Source: Dehalogenimonas sp. W
Lineage (GTDB): Bacteria; Chloroflexota; Dehalococcoidia; Dehalococcoidales; Dehalococcoidaceae
Length of the DNA stretch: 64,000 bases
NCBI RefSeq assembly: GCF_037094495.1
Contig: NZ_CP146612.1
Span: 310,001 to 374,000 of the forward strand
Direction of reading: 5' to 3'
Shown here: one piece after another, positions 45,931-55,423 of the stretch
Layout of the letters: every line of letters begins with the position of its first letter
Numbering within the stretch: position 1 is the first letter of the stretch
Translations under genes and position numbers: made by a program
The notes under the pieces: generated by a model
Seen by the model: only the letters and a program-made list of their open reading frames with translations
What the model was told of the DNA's origin: nothing
The model's database searches: none

Positions 45931-46701
45931 ATGGAATCCGCTTACGCAATCGTCTTTTTCATATTCGGCACCGTCATCGGCAGTTTCCTCAATGTCATGG
46001 CCGACCGGATGCCCGGGGAACAATCCATCGTCACCCCGCCGTCACGCTGTCCCGGTTGCAGCCGCCGGCTTTCAGTCACCGATATGATACCTGTAATATC
46101 CTGGCTGGCGCTTAAAGGGCGTTGCCGGACCTGCGGCGAAAAAATACCCGCCCGCGTCTTTTGGGTGGAAACCGTGACCGGTTTGGCCTTCGCCTTTCTT
46201 TACCTGTATTTCGGCCTCACGCCGGAGTTATGGGTCGGCTTATTTTACGCCGCAGTAACCATCGTTATTTTTGTGATTGACCTGGAACACCAACTCATTC
46301 TCAATAACATCCTGATGCCGGCTATGGGCATAGCACTGCTGATCAGCCTTTTTGCCGGACAGATTGACCTCGCCCCCACGTTTCTGAACGCTGTTATCGG
46401 CGCCGTCGCCGGTTTCGGTATCTTTTTGGTGGTTTATATCGTCTCCCGCGGCGGTATGGGCGAAGGCGACGTCAAGCTGGGTGCTCTGGCGGGTCTGATT
46501 ACCGGCTGGCCTAACGTTATCGTGGCCGTTATTCTCTCCTGGATTGCCAGCGGACTGGTGGCCATTGGATTACTGGCTTTCCGGCGCAAAGGCCGCCGCG
46601 AGGCCATCGCCTTCGGGCCGTTCCTCGCCCTGGCCATGTTCATCACCTTTCTCTGGGGCAGTCAGTTGATAGACTGGTATTTGGGGCTGTTCCTGAACTA
46701 A
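45931..46701 (+). CDS. prepilin peptidase (type IV leader peptidase, A24 family)
   Basis: This 256-residue membrane enzyme cleaves and possibly N-methylates type IV prepilins. Visible are FGTVIGSFLNVMADRMPGEQ, two Cys pairs of the N-terminal zinc part (CPGC and CRTC), the catalytic Asp in FVIDLEHQL, and GEGDVKLGALAGL with the second Asp. It fits the PilT gene elsewhere in the window. The gene is monocistronic. Confidence 0.93.
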   Translation: MESAYAIVFFIFGTVIGSFLNVMADRMPGEQSIVTPPSRCPGCSRRLSVTDMIPVISWLALKGRCRTCGEKIPARVFWVETVTGLAFAFLYLYFGLTPELWVGLFYAAVTIVIFVIDLEHQLILNNILMPAMGIALLISLFAGQIDLAPTFLNAVIGAVAGFGIFLVVYIVSRGGMGEGDVKLGALAGLITGWPNVIVAVILSWIASGLVAIGLLAFRRKGRREAIAFGPFLALAMFITFLWGSQLIDWYLGLFLN

Positions 46702-46756
46702 TTCAACGGTTGATAGTTGAAGGACACTACAACCACTATCCCCGACCCTTCTGATT

Positions 46757-46765
46757 TGTTATAAT
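46757..46765 (+). promoter_or_regulatory. extended -10 promoter of glyA
   Basis: TG-T-TATAAT (46757-46765) lies 55 bases before the glyA ATG. The -35 region is weak, as expected for extended -10 promoters. Confidence 0.55.
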
Positions 46766-46820
46766 ACCGGTATTCCTAGGCCGTGCCGTTGCGCGGCTTG
46801 AGTTGTGAGGAAATGAACAG

Positions 46821-48068
46821 ATGACCAGACTCCGTTTTGACGACCCTATTATTTATAATGCCATCGCCGCCGAGGACACCCGGCAACAGGAAACCATCAA
46901 TCTTATCGCTTCAGAAAACTACGCTTCCCGGGCGATTCTGCAAGCGCAGGGTTCCTCACTGACTAACAAATACGCCGAAGGGTACCCCGGCAAACGCTAT
47001 TACGGCGGTTGCCATAACATGGACGATATTGAAGCCCTGGCCATTGACCGCGCCAAAGAACTTTTCCGCGCCGAACACGCCAATGTTCAGCCGCACTCCG
47101 GCGCTCAGGCTAACATGGCAGCGTACTTCGCCTTGATTAAACCCGGCGACACCATAATGGGCATGAGTCTGTCTCACGGCGGACACCTGACCCACGGCGC
47201 CAAACCTAATTTCACCGGAAAAATGTACAACGTGGTTGCTTACGGCCTGGATCAGGAAACCGAGCGCATCAATTACGCCGAGATGGAACGACTGGCTGAT
47301 GAGAGCCAGCCCAAGGTCATCATGTCCGGGGCGTCAGCTTACCCCCGCATTATTGACTTTGAACGCATCCGCCATATCTGCGACCGGGTCGGCGCTAAAA
47401 TGATTGTAGACATCGCCCACATCGCCGGACTGGTTGCCGCCGGGGTGCACCCGTCTCCGGTACCCTATGCCGATATCGTTACCTCGACCACCCACAAAAC
47501 CCTCCGCGGTCCCCGCGGCGGCTTTGTGCTGTGTAAAGAGGAATACGCCCACGCCATTGATTCGGCAGTCTTCCCCGGCATTCAGGGCGGCCCTTTGATG
47601 CATGTCATCGCCGGCAAAGCCGTGGCTTTCAGAGAAGCCGGCACTCAGGAATTCGGCCAATACGCCGCCCAGATTCTTAAAAATACCAAAACGCTGGCGC
47701 AGGAACTGGAGAAGTCCGGCTTCCGGCTGGTTTCCGGCGGCACAGACAATCATCTGGTGCTACTGGACCTGACCGCGACCGGCGTCAACGGCAAGGATGC
47801 CGAAGAAGCCCTGGGCCGCTGTAATATTGTGGTAAACCGCAACACCGTACCGTTTATCGTCGGCCAGAAACCCACGGCTCCCAACGGCATACGGCTGGGG
47901 ACCGCAGCAGTAACGACCCGTGGTTTTGGTGAAACCGAAATGGTTAAAATCGCCGCCTGGATCAACGAGATTATCAAAAACTTCGGTAATACCGACACTG
48001 AGTCCCGCATCGCCTCGGAGGTGAAAGAGTTGACCGCTAATTTTGCGGTGCCTGGAATAACCGATTAA
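46821..48068 (+). CDS. glyA: serine hydroxymethyltransferase
   Basis: GlyA interconverts serine and glycine with tetrahydrofolate. The 415 residues have [29 protein letters not shown], and the PLP Lys226 in [12 protein letters not shown]. Length and motifs are normal. GAGG stands about 12 bases before the ATG. Confidence 0.98.
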   Translation: MTRLRFDDPIIYNAIAAEDTRQQETINLIASENYASRAILQAQGSSLTNKYAEGYPGKRYYGGCHNMDDIEALAIDRAKELFRAEHANVQPHSGAQANMAAYFALIKPGDTIMGMSLSHGGHLTHGAKPNFTGKMYNVVAYGLDQETERINYAEMERLADESQPKVIMSGASAYPRIIDFERIRHICDRVGAKMIVDIAHIAGLVAAGVHPSPVPYADIVTSTTHKTLRGPRGGFVLCKEEYAHAIDSAVFPGIQGGPLMHVIAGKAVAFREAGTQEFGQYAAQILKNTKTLAQELEKSGFRLVSGGTDNHLVLLDLTATGVNGKDAEEALGRCNIVVNRNTVPFIVGQKPTAPNGIRLGTAAVTTRGFGETEMVKIAAWINEIIKNFGNTDTESRIASEVKELTANFAVPGITD

Positions 48069-48126
48069 TCTGAACATAAGCCGGTTGTGTATTCTTAGAG
48101 ACTAGAAATTGTGAGGCGCCTGACTA

Positions 48127-49074
48127 ATGGATGAACTGAAAGTATTTTCCGGAAACGCCAATCCTGATCTGGCTCATGCCGTGGTAGATTATCTGGGCAT
48201 CCCATTGGGCAATTGTCAGGTTTTTGAATTCTCCAATGAGAATACTTTCGTCCGCATCATGGATAACGTACGCAACCGCGATACCTTCGTGATTCAGCCT
48301 TTCTCCTCGCCGGTCAATCAGAGCATCATGGAAACGATGATTATGATTGATGCGCTGAAGCGCGCTTCCGCCGGCCGTATTACCGCCGTCATCCCCTACT
48401 ATGGTTACGGCCGCACGGATAAAAAGGACCAGCCGCGGGTGCCCATCACCGCCCGCCTGATCGCCGACCTGCTGACCACCTCCGGGGCGAACCGGGTGTT
48501 GACCGTTGACCTCCATGCAGCCCAGATTCAGGGCTTTTTCAATATCCCGGTTGACGAACTGTCCGCCATCAACCTGATTACCAATCACGTCAAGAAAAAG
48601 AATCTGGAAAATCTGGTGGTGGTGGCTACGGACATCGGCATTACCAAACGGGCAAGGGACTTTGCGGAAAGGCTCAACGCCCCGCTGGCCATCATTGAGA
48701 AACGGCGATTAGGCAACGATGACCGCACCGAAACCCTGAACATCATCGGTGACGTCAAGGGCCGCATTGCTTTAACCATTGACGATGAGATAGATACCGC
48801 CGGTTCGCTGATCAATTCAGTGCAGACTCTGCTTAAAGCCGGGGCGTCCGAGGTTTATTCCTGCTGTACTCACCCCATCTTTTCCGGCCCGGCCATTGAA
48901 CGCATCGCCGCCTCTCCGGTCAAAGAGGTCATCGTCACCGACACCGTGCCGGTGCGTCCCGAGAAGAAACTGGATAAAATTACCGTGCTGTCCATCGCCC
49001 CGCTTCTGGGTGAAGCCATCCACCGTATCCATACCGGATTATCGGTCGGCGCTATGTTCCAACAGGATTCCTGA
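48127..49074 (+). CDS. prs: ribose-phosphate pyrophosphokinase
   Basis: Prs makes PRPP for purine, pyrimidine, His and NAD synthesis. The 315 residues contain IPYYGYGRTDKKDQPRVPIT, VLTVDLHAAQIQGFF and the PRPP loop ALTIDDEIDTAGSLIN. Length matches the class I enzyme. It follows glyA with a 58-base gap and may be co-transcribed. Confidence 0.97.
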   Translation: MDELKVFSGNANPDLAHAVVDYLGIPLGNCQVFEFSNENTFVRIMDNVRNRDTFVIQPFSSPVNQSIMETMIMIDALKRASAGRITAVIPYYGYGRTDKKDQPRVPITARLIADLLTTSGANRVLTVDLHAAQIQGFFNIPVDELSAINLITNHVKKKNLENLVVVATDIGITKRARDFAERLNAPLAIIEKRRLGNDDRTETLNIIGDVKGRIALTIDDEIDTAGSLINSVQTLLKAGASEVYSCCTHPIFSGPAIERIAASPVKEVIVTDTVPVRPEKKLDKITVLSIAPLLGEAIHRIHTGLSVGAMFQQDS

Positions 49075-49139
49075 GTTCCTTGATTTGGTGCCTCAGAAGA
49101 TTCATTGACAATTAGCTTCACCTAACACCATGTGCCTGT

Positions 49140-50042
49140 TTAATCCCCGGTACAGCGGTTTTTCCCCGCTTTTTTACTGGCATACATCAGGTCATCCGCT
49201 CGCCGCATAATGGTATCCGGGTCGTCGCCAGGCCTGGCAACCGTCACCCCCGCAGAGACAGTCACGCATATTTCCCGGTCTTGTCTCGTCAACATGGAAC
49301 CGGCGACAAGATTGCGCATCCGTTCAGCGATTTCATAAAGCTGTATACCATCAACGTTAGTGCCCACAATCACGAACTCCTCCCCCCCCCAACGAAAGAA
49401 TAATGACTGAGGACTGCGGATATTGGCCATAATAGTCCGGGCTATCATCTTCAACACGTCATCTCCGGTATCATGACCATAGACATCATTGACTGACTTG
49501 AAATTATCAATATCAAACATGATGACACCGAAAGGCCAATCATAACGGTTGAACTCATTGAACTTGGTTTCAAGGGTAATATTGGCATAACGCCGGTTAC
49601 CGGCCCGGGTCAGTTCATCAATAAGCGATAGCTTTTCCAGTTCAGCGACTTGTTCTTGAAGCTGAAAGTTTTGTGAATTATCGGTGAAGGTTTCAATAGC
49701 ACCGATAATGACGCCTGATTCATCACGCATGGGCATCACTTTGATGTTCACCGGCACCCTGTGGCCGTCCCGGTGCAGCATAAAAGCCGAGGATTCATGA
49801 GGCCGACCATCCGCCATGGTAGCCGTCAGCGGACAACCATTTAAACACAAACTTGTGCCTTTGTCATCAGTATGAACCAGGATATTATCAGCACACCGAA
49901 ATCCCAAAACCTCAGCAGCGGTCCTTCCGGTCAGGGCTTCAGCGGCTTTATTCCAATAGGAAATCCGTCTTTCGCAATCAACAAAGTAAACGCCTTCGCT
50001 CAGATTGTCCAGCAGCGTTTCAACTAATTCGGCTTGTATCAT
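49140..50042 (-). CDS. PAS-GGDEF diguanylate cyclase
   Basis: The 300 residues have one PAS domain (about 10-125) and a GGDEF domain (about 140-300) with the active motif RWGGEEFVIVG. The inhibitory RxxD site is missing, since the residues five before GGEEF are SPQS. The PAS has three Cys in a CLNGCPL-type cluster, which may hold a cofactor or sense redox state. Its ATG overlaps the stop of the large hybrid kinase, so it is probably the kinase's output partner. Confidence 0.9.
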   Translation of the reverse strand: MIQAELVETLLDNLSEGVYFVDCERRISYWNKAAEALTGRTAAEVLGFRCADNILVHTDDKGTSLCLNGCPLTATMADGRPHESSAFMLHRDGHRVPVNIKVMPMRDESGVIIGAIETFTDNSQNFQLQEQVAELEKLSLIDELTRAGNRRYANITLETKFNEFNRYDWPFGVIMFDIDNFKSVNDVYGHDTGDDVLKMIARTIMANIRSPQSLFFRWGGEEFVIVGTNVDGIQLYEIAERMRNLVAGSMLTRQDREICVTVSAGVTVARPGDDPDTIMRRADDLMYASKKAGKNRCTGD

Positions 50043-53000
50043 AACAACGCATTAACCTTATCTTCCAGTTCTTTTTTTTCAAACGGTTTGGTGATAAAGG
50101 GAATCTGATGAGTGTTTAAATATTCTCTGGTCGTCAGGTCAGAAGTGTCCCCGGTAATAAATAAAATACGGCTCAGCAATTCCGGCCAACGGTGCCGAAG
50201 CTCTTCAACAAACTCAATACCGCTCATCCCCGGCATCCGGATGTCTAAAATCAGCAAATCATAGCCGCCTTGCCGCAGCTTTTCCAGAGCTTCCGCCGGG
50301 ACCAGGCAATTGGTTACCTCATACCCACAGCCGGTCAAAATAGTCTTGACCAACATCCCTACCGTCGGCTCGTCATCCAACACCAAAACTCTGCCTTTTT
50401 TAGCCGGTGCAGGCGACGGAGCAACCGGTACCGGTACTGCAGACGGGGCTGTTTCCGCCGTCGCAACTGGTAACTCAATGATAAATGTGGAGCCCGAACC
50501 TTCCACGCTCTCCACGGTGATGCTGCCGCCGTGCTCCTTGATAATGCCGAACGACAATGCCAAGCCCATCCCAGTGCCCTCGCCAGGCTCTTTGGTGGTA
50601 AAAAACGGCTGGAAAAGCTTGGCCTTAACCTCAGCGGACATGCCGGGGCCGTCGTCCGTAATTGAAATCCGGATATGCCCGTCAATCCTCTCAGTCTTTA
50701 TGACTAAAATACCCTTATCGTGCGCCTGCTTCATGGCAAATTCAGCGTTAACAATAAGATTAAGAAACACCTGTTGCAACTGGCCGGCATCCGCAGTTAC
50801 CCGGGGCAACCGGGATTCAAAGTCCCTGACCACCTCAATATTACTGGTCTTGAGGACATAGCCCCGGAGTTCCAGGGTATTTTCAATAAGTTCATTGATA
50901 TCAACGGAACTCTTTTCCGGCTTGGACTGGCGGGCAAAAGTGAGCATGCGCCTGACAATGCCTTTAACCCGCTGGCTGCCTTCGTTGATGATGGTCAGCT
51001 CTTGTTTCATATCCTCAGGCACATCAGGCCTGGTCAGTAATAATTCAGAGAAACCGATAACACCGGTCAGCGGGTTGTTGATTTCGTGGGCGATACCGGC
51101 GGCCATTTCACCTACCGCTGCCAACCGGCTGGACATCTCCGCTTTATCCCGCAACTGGTGCTGCTCTTCTTCAGCCCGCTTGCGATCACTGATATCCTTA
51201 ATGATATGTACTGAACCGGTTATTTGGCCTTGGTCGCCCAGAATGGGCGAAGAAGTTGACTCCACCCAAAAGTTCAATTTTTCGTCAAAATATACACTGT
51301 ATTCCACTTTGTTGTTTTCAAAAGTTCGGCTGTGAGGACATGAAGGATGAGGCGTATTCCTGCCGTGAATTACTTCGTAACAATGCCGGCCAATCACTTC
51401 ATGCGGTCTGGTATTAAGAACCCTGGTAAAGGCGGCGTTGACCCGTGCTATCTTATAGTCGGCATCCACAATCGCCACCATGTCAGTTATGGAGTCAAAG
51501 GTAACCCGCCATTCCTGGACAGCGTCAACGGCAAGCTGTTCTGCCTGGCGTCGGGCAGTGATGTCAATTGAAGAAGCCACCACCCGCTCCACACCGCCAA
51601 TAACCATGGTAGTCAAATTAACATATTCCCAGAACCCCGTCCCATCTGCCCGACGGCTAAACCATTCAAATTCCTGATGGCCTTCCTCGGCAGATTTGCG
51701 GATTAAGGCCAAGGCCTCGGCAGATGAAAAGGGCGCCTTAGTGAAGATATCATGGGTTATTAATTCCTCCAGCGAGGTCAAACCGTAACTCTCCCAGGCT
51801 TTGGTGTTAGCATCAACGATTTCCCCGGTGCCCTTGTCATGGACCATTATTGAAACCGGCGAATCCATAAACAGAATCTCAAATTGCCGCCGACTTTGAG
51901 AAAGCTCTGCCTCTTTTTGCTTCTGCGAAGTGATGTCCAGCATAAAACCGCGAAGTTTAACCGGAATGCCGTCACGCATTTCTACACTGACTACATCACG
52001 CAGCCAGATTAAATCGCCGTTCTTCTTAATAAACCGATATTCAAAGGTGTGCGGCTTGCCGGCTTTGGAGCATTCGTCGCAATATAAAGGCGCCCACTCG
52101 CGGTCCTCCTCGTAGATACGGTCAGTCCAGAATTTTATATCAGTCCATTCTTCCGGTTCGTAGCCGATAATCCTTTTCACCTGCGGGGCGACATAGGCCC
52201 ATTGGTCAAGGACGACATCATACACCCAGGGAATAGCTTCGGTGTTTTCGGCCAGGAGCCTGAACTTCTCCTCCGATTCTCTCAACGCTTTTTCAGCGTT
52301 TACCCTTGCCGTAATATCACGGACAGTGGACACCATGATGCCCTGCTCCACCACCGGAATATTAACCGCATTGATGATTCTCGTTTCACCGGATTTGGTG
52401 GTTGTTTCTATGCCGTCCCAAACCATCCGCCCCGGGTCGCCGCTGGCAATATCCGCCATTATTTGAGAAGTAATAGTCTGCCGGTATGCCGGGTCCGGAT
52501 AGACCTTTTCAAAAAAGGAACTGATATCAACAATGTCTTCTTTGGGCCAGCCGTATATTTCCTCAAAGCTGCGGTTCATATAGGTGGCCTTGCCGTCACC
52601 AATATTGTTCACCGCCAGCCCGATGGGCAAATTATCAATGATGGCTTGAATAAACACATTTTGACGCGCCAGCTCTTCCGAAGACCGCTTCAGTTTTTCC
52701 TCAGCTTGTTTTCGCTCTGTAATATCAACACTGACGCCGACAATCCCGCCAATTTCAGACATTGTATTAAACAACGGCTGCATATATACCAGAAAGGTCC
52801 GTTTATTCAGCACCGAAGTCTGTTCAAAAACCTGGGATTGACCGCTTAAGGCTTGTCTGAGGGCGATAACAAAGGGACTAGACTCAGTAAACTTGGGGGA
52901 ATATTCAAAAATAGTCTTACCGACTAGGTCACCAGGGGTGCGGCCTGAAGTCTGTAATCCAAGACCTGAGGCAGTGGTGTATCTCAAGTCCTTATCCATT

Positions 53001-53956
53001 GACCATAAGATACAAGGTATCTGCCCTAACATCAGTTCAAGCTGGGCCTGGGCCTGAAGCAGCGCATCTTGGGCTTTCTTACGCTCTGTGATATCGCGGG
53101 CAAGCGTTAAGACCGCGGGTTTGCCCTGTAAATCAAACCTATGGATACTCACCTCAATAGGAATCTCATGCCCATCCTTGTGTCGGTATGTGGACTCCAT
53201 GGTTACTTTCTTGTCAGTCTCCAGTCTTTTCGTGATGTTCGGAGGAGTTACCCCGGCTTTTTCCCAAACTACAATGTCCCTTGGACCGAGGGTCAACAAT
53301 TCTGCTTTGGAATAACCCAATAACTCACAAGCGGCCTCATTGACCTCCTGAAATACACCCGGCAAACCTTCCGGAGAAGGCCGGTGCATGAAGGCAGCCT
53401 CACCGCTATCCTCGAATAGTGACTGATATTTTGACTCACTAGCCTGAAGTTTTTCTTCCGCCGCCTTGCGTTCAGTGATATCTGTGATGGTTATCTGAAC
53501 CCTTTCCCACGTTGCCTGATACTCCGGCAAGATATGCACCCTCACCTGCGCATGTCCCGTTTCACCGTTGAACAGCCGTCCGTAAATCTCCGTTGCGTAG
53601 GATTCACCACGCATCAGTGCCGCCAATCTTTGGGCAAATAATGCGACTGACTGGTCAGCGAAAAGCCGTCTCAAGGAAGCGGTTAATGATTGCTTATCAG
53701 ACGCCCGGAAAAGCCGAACCGCCATATCATTGGCGTCAATTATTTTCACCAGGTTGATGCAGTGGCCTAATTCATCTGGATGCTTTTCCAAATACGAACC
53801 GATATCACTGACGCCGGAAACGACCAGATTATCCAGATACGGCTTAACGGCTGAGTAATCCTGGACCATCAATCCCATCGGAAGACTGTTAAACAACCGT
53901 TGGTAGTAACTGTCGGTCTCTTCCCCGCCGGTTTGCCTGATATCTTTATCCTTCAT
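50039..53956 (-). CDS. hybrid sensor histidine kinase with seven PAS domains and C-terminal receiver
   Basis: The 1305-residue protein has no clear membrane segment, so it is probably cytoplasmic. Seven PAS domains can be counted by the DITERKxAEE-type linkers (the last is DISDRKRAEEE). PAS7 has a Cys/His-rich loop (HCYEVIHGRNTPHPSCPH). The kinase core follows with H-box GIAHEINNPLTGV, N-box NLIVNAEFAMKQA, ITDDGPGM and GTGMGLALSFGIIKEHGG. A receiver with LDDEP, LILDIRMPGMSG and TKPF ends it. GGGAGG precedes the ATG. Confidence 0.93.
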   Translation of the reverse strand: MKDKDIRQTGGEETDSYYQRLFNSLPMGLMVQDYSAVKPYLDNLVVSGVSDIGSYLEKHPDELGHCINLVKIIDANDMAVRLFRASDKQSLTASLRRLFADQSVALFAQRLAALMRGESYATEIYGRLFNGETGHAQVRVHILPEYQATWERVQITITDITERKAAEEKLQASESKYQSLFEDSGEAAFMHRPSPEGLPGVFQEVNEAACELLGYSKAELLTLGPRDIVVWEKAGVTPPNITKRLETDKKVTMESTYRHKDGHEIPIEVSIHRFDLQGKPAVLTLARDITERKKAQDALLQAQAQLELMLGQIPCILWSMDKDLRYTTASGLGLQTSGRTPGDLVGKTIFEYSPKFTESSPFVIALRQALSGQSQVFEQTSVLNKRTFLVYMQPLFNTMSEIGGIVGVSVDITERKQAEEKLKRSSEELARQNVFIQAIIDNLPIGLAVNNIGDGKATYMNRSFEEIYGWPKEDIVDISSFFEKVYPDPAYRQTITSQIMADIASGDPGRMVWDGIETTTKSGETRIINAVNIPVVEQGIMVSTVRDITARVNAEKALRESEEKFRLLAENTEAIPWVYDVVLDQWAYVAPQVKRIIGYEPEEWTDIKFWTDRIYEEDREWAPLYCDECSKAGKPHTFEYRFIKKNGDLIWLRDVVSVEMRDGIPVKLRGFMLDITSQKQKEAELSQSRRQFEILFMDSPVSIMVHDKGTGEIVDANTKAWESYGLTSLEELITHDIFTKAPFSSAEALALIRKSAEEGHQEFEWFSRRADGTGFWEYVNLTTMVIGGVERVVASSIDITARRQAEQLAVDAVQEWRVTFDSITDMVAIVDADYKIARVNAAFTRVLNTRPHEVIGRHCYEVIHGRNTPHPSCPHSRTFENNKVEYSVYFDEKLNFWVESTSSPILGDQGQITGSVHIIKDISDRKRAEEEQHQLRDKAEMSSRLAAVGEMAAGIAHEINNPLTGVIGFSELLLTRPDVPEDMKQELTIINEGSQRVKGIVRRMLTFARQSKPEKSSVDINELIENTLELRGYVLKTSNIEVVRDFESRLPRVTADAGQLQQVFLNLIVNAEFAMKQAHDKGILVIKTERIDGHIRISITDDGPGMSAEVKAKLFQPFFTTKEPGEGTGMGLALSFGIIKEHGGSITVESVEGSGSTFIIELPVATAETAPSAVPVPVAPSPAPAKKGRVLVLDDEPTVGMLVKTILTGCGYEVTNCLVPAEALEKLRQGGYDLLILDIRMPGMSGIEFVEELRHRWPELLSRILFITGDTSDLTTREYLNTHQIPFITKPFEKKELEDKVNALL

Positions 53957-54174
53957 GGTGCCTCCCGATGAATCCTGTAATCATCAGTTAAGGTGCATTC
54001 AATGTTCAACTGCCACGTTAAATCTACGGCAATAACCGTTGATTGTCCAATATTTTAATTCCATGTGACCGTTTATTATTAACTACCGTACGTTTTTCAA
54101 ACAGAATGACAAAGAGGCCGGTTGTCCCCGACCCGGTCGCCTCGGTTACCATATTGGCCGCGTTCAACGTAAAA
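53957..54174. other. divergent intergenic region
   Basis: This gap between the hybrid kinase and hisA contains no reading frame I can support. The kinase side has only a weak -35/-10 pair; the hisA side leads to a good extended -10. Confidence 0.4.
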
Positions 54175-54183
54175 TGTTATAAT
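54175..54183 (+). promoter_or_regulatory. extended -10 promoter of hisA
   Basis: TG-T-TATAAT (54175-54183) would start RNA near 54190, about 35 bases before the AUA start of hisA, leaving GGAG in the leader. Confidence 0.6.
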
Positions 54184-54224
54184 ATGCCCCGTTTCAACAA
54201 AGCAGAGTAGAACGGAGATACCTC

Positions 54225-54932
54225 ATAGAAATCATTCCGGCCATAGACATTCGCGGCGGCCGTTGCGTGCGCCTGTTCCAGGGTGATTATGCCCAGGAAA
54301 CAGTATACTCCGACAACCCGCTGGCGGTGGCCCTGAAGTGGCAATCTTTAGGAGCCCCAAGGCTTCATATAGTTGACCTGGATGGCGCCAGAGACGGTGA
54401 AATGGTCAACTTCAGCATCATCTCCGAGATTGCCCAATCCGCCGTAGTTCCGGTGCAACTGGGCGGCGGCGTCCGTGACGTGGAAAGCATCAGAAAACTG
54501 CTCAATGCCGGAGTAGACCGGGTGGTGCTGGGGACCGCGGCAGTAGAAAATCCGGAACTGGTACGCGAAGCCTGCCGGAATTTCGGTGAATCCATCATCG
54601 TGTCCCTTGACTGCCGCGACGGCAAGATGGCCGTCAAAGGCTGGCAGGAGGCGACCGACCTGCCGACGATAGTATTCGCCCGCCAAATGATGGAGCTGGG
54701 TGTAAAAAGGTTTGTCTTCACCGACATCGCCCGAGACGGCACGCTGACCGAACCCAACTTCACCGCGCTGTACGAGTTGATCCACGCCATAAAAGCACCG
54801 GTCATCGCTTCCGGCGGCATCGCCAACCTGAGCCACCTGAAAATCCTCAAGCTCCTGGGGGCTTCCGCTGCCATTCTGGGCAAATCCATTTATACCGGAG
54901 CTATTGACCTCAGGGAAGCGCTGAGTCAGTAA
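54225..54932 (+). CDS. hisA: phosphoribosylformimino-AICAR ribotide isomerase, apparent AUA start
   Basis: HisA performs the Amadori rearrangement in histidine synthesis. With the codon ATA at 54225 as start the protein reads (M)EIIPAIDIRGGRCVRLFQG, including the catalytic Asp8, and has 235 residues. GGAG lies seven bases before this ATA. The first conventional in-frame start, GTG at 54267, would delete Asp8. Upstream the frame is stopped by TAA at 54180 with no ATG, GTG or TTG. The second catalytic Asp is in FVFTDIARDGTL. Confidence 0.9.
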   Translation: MEIIPAIDIRGGRCVRLFQGDYAQETVYSDNPLAVALKWQSLGAPRLHIVDLDGARDGEMVNFSIISEIAQSAVVPVQLGGGVRDVESIRKLLNAGVDRVVLGTAAVENPELVREACRNFGESIIVSLDCRDGKMAVKGWQEATDLPTIVFARQMMELGVKRFVFTDIARDGTLTEPNFTALYELIHAIKAPVIASGGIANLSHLKILKLLGASAAILGKSIYTGAIDLREALSQ

Positions 54933-54981
54933 TCATTAACCGAATCTATAAACCTGAGTAAAAATCGGAGGAGAAAATATT

Positions 54982-55332
54982 TTGGCAGTCAAAGGCAAGG
55001 GTCTCAAACTGGATGACAAAGGGCTGGTCGCCGCTATCGTGCAGGACGCTAACACCAACCAGGTCCTGATGCTGGGGTACATGAACAAGGAATCCGCGGA
55101 ACTGACACTCAAGACCGGCACCGTCTGGTTCTATTCCCGTTCCCGTCAGGAACTCTGGAACAAGGGCGCCACTTCCGGCAACATGCTGAAAGTCAAAGAA
55201 CTGTGGCTGGATTGTGACAACGATGCCGTTCTGGTCAAAGCTGAACCAGCCGGCCCCACCTGCCACACCGGCGAGGTAAGCTGTTTCTTTGAACCGCTGA
55301 CCGCGGAACACGTCGCCGCTACCGAAGGCTAG
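54982..55332 (+). CDS. hisI: phosphoribosyl-AMP cyclohydrolase
   Basis: HisI opens the purine ring of PR-AMP in histidine synthesis. The 116 residues have LMLGYMNKESAELTLKTG, FYSRSRQELWNKGATSGN, DCDNDAVLVKA and the zinc-binding CHTGEVSCF. The TTG start is well supported by GGAGGAG. There is no fused HisE domain. It lies 49 bases after hisA. Confidence 0.97.
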   Translation: MAVKGKGLKLDDKGLVAAIVQDANTNQVLMLGYMNKESAELTLKTGTVWFYSRSRQELWNKGATSGNMLKVKELWLDCDNDAVLVKAEPAGPTCHTGEVSCFFEPLTAEHVAATEG

Positions 55333-55355
55333 TATAATTTCCGGATAATTCAGTT

Positions 55356-55389
55356 AAAAAGACTGTGAGTTGCTCACAGTCTTTTTTTT
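55356..55389. terminator. bidirectional rho-independent terminator after hisI
   Basis: The stem AAGACTGTGAG / CTCACAGTCTT with a TTG loop is followed by eight T on the plus strand and by a T run on the minus strand. Confidence 0.93.
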
Positions 55390-55423
55390 GTGGCTTTAAA
55401 ATGCCCGCCGCCATCGGGGCGCG

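Noticed and set aside
54267-54932. hisA starting at GTG 54267
   Set aside because: This start removes the catalytic Asp8 and has no ribosome binding site; the AUA at 54225 fits better.
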